From positions 1-9,204 of the forward strand of contig JAEZUG010000105.1 in assembly GCA_023421135.1 (NCBI GenBank): a stretch of DNA of 9,204 nucleotides, read 5' to 3'. Both the position numbers and the translations under genes were made by a program. Origin of the DNA: Candidatus Cloacimonadota bacterium. GTDB taxonomy: Bacteria > Cloacimonadota > Cloacimonadia > Cloacimonadales > Cloacimonadaceae. Under the pieces are notes generated by a model that was not told the DNA's origin, did no database searches, and was given only the letters and a program-made list of their open reading frames with translations. Positions 7,009-9,204 of this stretch are shown here, one piece after another. Within the stretch, counting starts at the first letter, position 1, and each line of letters begins with the position of its first letter.

Positions 7009-8637
7009 TTAATACATTCCGCCCATGCCGGGGTTGGGCATCGGAGCAGGTGGCTCGGGTTCTTTGATATCGGTAACGATACACTCTGTAGTGAGGAAGA
7101 GTCCGGCAATGGAAGTGGCATTTTGTACTGCACTGCGCACTACCTTGGCAGGATCGATCACGCCGGCTTTGAAGAGATCTTCATAGATGTTCTTGGCGGC
7201 ATTGTATCCCATGTGGACATCTTTGTAGGCTTTGAGCTTCTCGACCACGACAGCACCTTCTTCTCCAGCGTTGAAAGCGATCTGGAAGGCAGGCTTCTCA
7301 AGGGCTTTGCTGAGGATTTCGACGGCCATCTTCTCTTCGTAGCTGAGGTCTTTCATCTTCTTCAGAGCTTTGGCAGCATGGATCAGGGTGACACCGCCGC
7401 CGGGAACGATTCCCTCTTCGACGGCTGCGCGGGTGGCATGTAGAGCATCATCGACGCGGGCTTTCTTTTCCTTGAGCTCGGTCTCTGTGGCAGCACCGAT
7501 ACGGATCACGGCTACGCCGCTGGAGAGCTTGGCAAGGCGTTCTTGCAGCTTCTCTTTATCATAATCTGAGGTGGTTTCTTCGATCTGAGCTCTGATCTGC
7601 TTCACTCTGCCATCGATGGCTTCCTGAGCACCGGCACCTTCACGGATCACGGTGTTCTCTTTTTCCACGATGATCTTCTTGGCACGGCCCAGGTCGCTCA
7701 TGGTGCAGCTATCCAGCTTGCGTCCCATCTCTTCGGAGATCAGGGTGGCACCTGTGAGCACAGCAATGTCTTCCAGCATGGCTTTTCTGCGGTCGCCAAA
7801 GCCGGGAGCTTTCACTGCCACGACATTCAGCACACCACGAAGTTTGTTGACCACGAGAGTGGCAAGGGCTTCGCCTTCGATATCTTCGGAGATGATAAGC
7901 AGGGGACGTCCGTGCTGGGCGATCTCTTGCAGGATGGGCAGGAGGTCTTTCATCACGCTGATCTTCTTGTCATAAAGCAGGATGAAGGGCTCTTCCATCT
8001 CGGCAACCATCTTCTCGGGATTGGAAACAAAGTAAGGAGAGAGGTAACCGCGGTCAAACTGCATTCCTTCCACTTTCTCCAGGCCTGTATCGATGGATTT
8101 GGCTTCTTCGATGTTGATGATGCCTTCGTTGCCGACAGTTTGCATGGCTTCAGCGATCAGGCGTCCGATCTCGGGATCGTTATTGGCACTGATAGAAGCG
8201 ATCTGAGCGATCTCGTCGTTACTAACGATGGCTTTGCTGAAATCGTGAATCTGCTCGACCACGACTTTCATAGCCTTCTCCAGACCACGCTTCAGATACA
8301 TCGGGTTCACGCCGGCGGTCACATGCTTCAGGCCTTCTTCGATGATGGCTTGAGCCAGGATGGTGGCGGTGGTGGTGCCGTCTCCGGCGACGTCGTGGGT
8401 CTTCTCTGCCACTTCTTTGCAGAGCTGAGCGCCCATGTTTTCAAATTCATCTTCGAGCTCGATTTCTTTGGCGATGGTAACACCATCATTGGTGATGGTG
8501 GGGGAACCGAACTTCTTGTCCAAAACTACATTTCTGCCCTTGGGTCCAAGGGTAACCTTTACGGCATTGGCGAGCTTGTCCACTCCAGCTTTGAGTGACG
8601 TGCGAGCCTCGTGTGCATATTGCATTTGTTTTGCCAT
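7009..8637 (-). CDS. groEL: chaperonin GroEL (Hsp60, 60 kDa chaperonin)
   Basis: This 542-residue type I chaperonin subunit forms the double seven-membered ring that encloses non-native proteins and, with GroES and ATP, helps them fold in the cytoplasm. The start MAKQMQYAHEAR is typical. The ATP-site motifs are all present: VTLGPKGRNVVLD (28-40), NDGVTIAKEIE (50-60) and GDGTTTAT (85-92) with the conserved Asp86. The equatorial DDALHATRAAVEEG and PGGG region is also intact. The C-terminus is a short PNPGMGGMY, a reduced form of the usual Gly-Gly-Met tail. The start is fixed by GGAGGT (- strand, 8646-8651) eight bases upstream. It has its own promoter and a CIRCE operator. No groES lies upstream in the window, and the terminator follows directly, so it appears monocistronic. 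Confidence 0.99.
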   Translation of the reverse strand: MAKQMQYAHEARTSLKAGVDKLANAVKVTLGPKGRNVVLDKKFGSPTITNDGVTIAKEIELEDEFENMGAQLCKEVAEKTHDVAGDGTTTATILAQAIIEEGLKHVTAGVNPMYLKRGLEKAMKVVVEQIHDFSKAIVSNDEIAQIASISANNDPEIGRLIAEAMQTVGNEGIINIEEAKSIDTGLEKVEGMQFDRGYLSPYFVSNPEKMVAEMEEPFILLYDKKISVMKDLLPILQEIAQHGRPLLIISEDIEGEALATLVVNKLRGVLNVVAVKAPGFGDRRKAMLEDIAVLTGATLISEEMGRKLDSCTMSDLGRAKKIIVEKENTVIREGAGAQEAIDGRVKQIRAQIEETTSDYDKEKLQERLAKLSSGVAVIRIGAATETELKEKKARVDDALHATRAAVEEGIVPGGGVTLIHAAKALKKMKDLSYEEKMAVEILSKALEKPAFQIAFNAGEEGAVVVEKLKAYKDVHMGYNAAKNIYEDLFKAGVIDPAKVVRSAVQNATSIAGLFLTTECIVTDIKEPEPPAPMPNPGMGGMY

Positions 8638-8676
8638 AATCTAATACCTCCATTTCTTTCTTTTAAATTTATTGAA

Positions 8677-8703
8677 TTAGCAGTCTAGATTTATGAGTGC
8701 TAA
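8677..8703 (-). promoter_or_regulatory. CIRCE operator (HrcA binding site)
   Basis: TTAGCAGTC (8677-8685), nine bases, then GAGTGCTAA (8695-8703). The established CIRCE consensus is TTAGCACTC-N9-GAGTGCTAA, so only one base in the 18 conserved positions differs. It lies 40 bases upstream of the groEL start codon and overlaps the end of the -10 box. This is the expected place for the heat-shock repressor HrcA, which releases the operator when GroEL is occupied by unfolded protein. Confidence 0.95.
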
Positions 8704-8729
8704 TATCAAGATAGCCGAAATTCTGTCAA
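8702..8729 (-). promoter_or_regulatory. groEL promoter
   Basis: Read on the - strand, a perfect TTGACA (+ strand 8724-8729) is followed after 16 bases by GATATT (+ strand 8702-8707), which matches the -10 consensus at four of six positions. Transcription would start within the CIRCE operator, the usual arrangement for HrcA repression. The leader of about 60 bases ends in a strong ribosome site. Confidence 0.65.
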
Positions 8730-8787
8730 GTGCAAAGTGAAAAATTCTTGAGCTCGGATACGTACAGGAGTAAATGAGGGTTAATTT

Positions 8788-8825
8788 ACCACAGAGGACA
8801 CGGAGAAAAGCAAAGAAAAGCAGAG
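8788..8825 (+). repeat. 38-bp purine-rich interspersed repeat, copy 1
   Basis: The sequence begins ACCACAGAGGACAC, continues with a run of AGAAAAGC-like words, and ends GAAAAGCAGAG. It matches the copy at 8941-8978 in 36 of 38 positions, the differences being G/A at the 15th base and A/G at the 26th. The second half is itself an imperfect tandem of an approximately 10-base AGAAAAGCA unit. It is non-coding and probably belongs to a dispersed family. Confidence 0.8.
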
Positions 8826-8871
8826 CTCTTAAGTACAACAAGGAGTGAAGGAGAATGGAGCTGTAGAATGC

Positions 8872-8884
8872 AGGATCTACGATG
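8872..8884 (+). repeat. short repeat AGGATCTACGATG, copy 1
   Basis: The exact 13-mer recurs at 9052-9064 in the same orientation. In both places a GTAGAAT word lies close by (8863-8869 before this copy, 9071-9077 after the other), which suggests decayed members of a longer GTAGAAT/GATCTACGATG repeat. Confidence 0.6.
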
Positions 8885-8940
8885 TACGATGGAGACGCTT
8901 CGCGGGCTGGGCTGGGAGAAAGAAGTGGTGTTTGTTTTGA

Positions 8941-8978
8941 ACCACAGAGGACACAGAGAAAAGCAGAGAAAAGCAGAG
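8941..8978 (+). repeat. 38-bp purine-rich interspersed repeat, copy 2
   Basis: This is the second copy of the repeat at 8788-8825, same orientation, 153 bases downstream, 36 of 38 identical. A more degraded A/G-rich relative may lie at 9011-9040 (AAAACAGAGG followed by AAAGAGG words). The copy is followed within four bases by the hairpin at 8982-9000. Confidence 0.8.
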
Positions 8979-8981
8979 TAG

Positions 8982-9000
8982 AAGCCTCATCCTGAGGCTT
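8982..9000 (+). terminator. terminator-like hairpin with no visible upstream gene
   Basis: AAGCCTCA (8982-8989) pairs perfectly with TGAGGCTT (8993-9000) around a 3-base loop. It is followed on the + strand by TTAGTTTATC, giving TTTTAGTTTA in continuity with the stem. This is intrinsic-terminator form on the + strand only. No + strand gene precedes it between 8638 and 8981, so it may be repeat-associated, terminate stray transcription, or end an undescribed small RNA. Confidence 0.5.
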
Positions 9001-9051
9001 TTAGTTTATCAAAACAGAGGAAAAGAGGAAAAGAGAGGGAAGGGGGAATTG

Positions 9052-9064
9052 AGGATCTACGATG
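9052..9064 (+). repeat. short repeat AGGATCTACGATG, copy 2
   Basis: Identical 13-mer to 8872-8884. It is followed by AAGAATGTAGAATAAG, which again contains GTAGAAT. Confidence 0.6.
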
Positions 9065-9162
9065 AAGAATGTAGAATAAGACTATTGAATAATTATCAGT
9101 TTTCAGGTAATGTCGCAGAAACACGACAGAGTACACCCATTATTACCCAATGCTCACATTAT

Positions 9163-9187
9163 GTCATTCCTGCGAAGGCAGGAATCC
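9163..9187. repeat. REP-like palindrome
   Basis: ATTCCTGC (9166-9173) and GCAGGAAT (9178-9185) form a perfect 8-bp stem with a GAAG loop, flanked by GTC and CC. The GTCATTCC...GGAATCC pattern is a widespread bacterial intergenic palindrome, comparable to the Neisseria dRS3-type ATTCCCGC...GCGGGAAT repeat. In other genomes such units are often mobilised or serve as termini of small elements. Only one copy is visible here and the window ends 17 bases later. Confidence 0.7.
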
Positions 9188-9204
9188 ATAGCCATTTCAA
9201 CCAT

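Larger units (their letters stand above)
8761..9204. other. gene-free, repeat-rich intergenic region
   Basis: About 440 bases beyond the groEL promoter contain no convincing coding frame, tRNA or rRNA. The + strand is strikingly purine-rich (long stretches of A and G) from about 8790 to 9080. It holds a 38-bp repeat in two copies, a shorter AGGATCTACGATG repeat in two copies, a terminator-like hairpin and, at the far end, a REP-like palindrome. Each is listed separately. The part from about 9081 to 9160 shows nothing recognisable. Confidence 0.7.

Noticed and set aside
7912..8598. Long open frame (228 residues) on the + strand opposite groEL
   Set aside because: It is the antisense shadow of a highly conserved gene, with low-complexity residues and no ribosome site or family resemblance.
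8774..8848. Small ORF of 24 basic residues starting at an ATG after AGGAG
   Set aside because: The ribosome site is only three bases from the ATG, and the basic composition simply reflects translation of the purine-rich repeat.
8788..8978. Two spaced direct repeats as a possible CRISPR array
   Set aside because: Only two imperfect copies occur, 115 bases apart, with internal low-complexity structure and no further units or cas genes.

Overview
This window reads as part of a chromosome from a bacterium with an ordinary bacterial gene repertoire. Six genes lie on the + strand (131-6924) and converge on groEL on the - strand (7009-8637). HrcA/CIRCE control of groEL, a TTG start, strong Shine-Dalgarno sites, a Wzx-type flippase and A/G-rich decayed repeats are compatible with an uncultured lineage such as Cloacimonadota or another FCB-group phylum. 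That placement is tentative: no rRNA or other decisive marker is present.

Layout. Positions 1-130 hold an 11-bp tandem repeat cut by the window edge, then a possible promoter. A secreted caspase-fold protein (131-901) has serine where the catalytic cysteine should be. It overlaps the start of a short Ppx/GppA-type phosphatase (895-1791). After 62 bp come triosephosphate isomerase (tpiA, 1854-2636), seryl-tRNA synthetase (serS, 2640-3899), a polysaccharide flippase (3905-5236) and an asparagine-synthase-like amidotransferase (5236-6924). The last four genes are separated by 3 bp, 5 bp and a 1-bp overlap. A strong inverted repeat at 6953-6978 probably ends transcription from both sides.

groEL is transcribed alone, with no groES beside it, from a TTGACA promoter with a CIRCE operator just downstream (8677-8703). 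The remaining 440 bases (about 8761-9204) hold no convincing gene. They contain two copies of a 38-bp purine-rich repeat, a second short repeat family, an orphan terminator-like hairpin and a REP-like palindrome.

How the genes fit together. tpiA (glycolysis), serS (translation) and groEL (folding) are housekeeping genes. The flippase and amidotransferase-like gene look like a two-gene envelope-glycan module appended to the housekeeping operon. The pseudocaspase and Ppx/GppA pair is the least conventional part: a predicted exported, probably proteolytically dead caspase-fold protein whose translation appears coupled to a phosphatase of the polyphosphate/(p)ppGpp family. No complete new defence or mobile system is evident.
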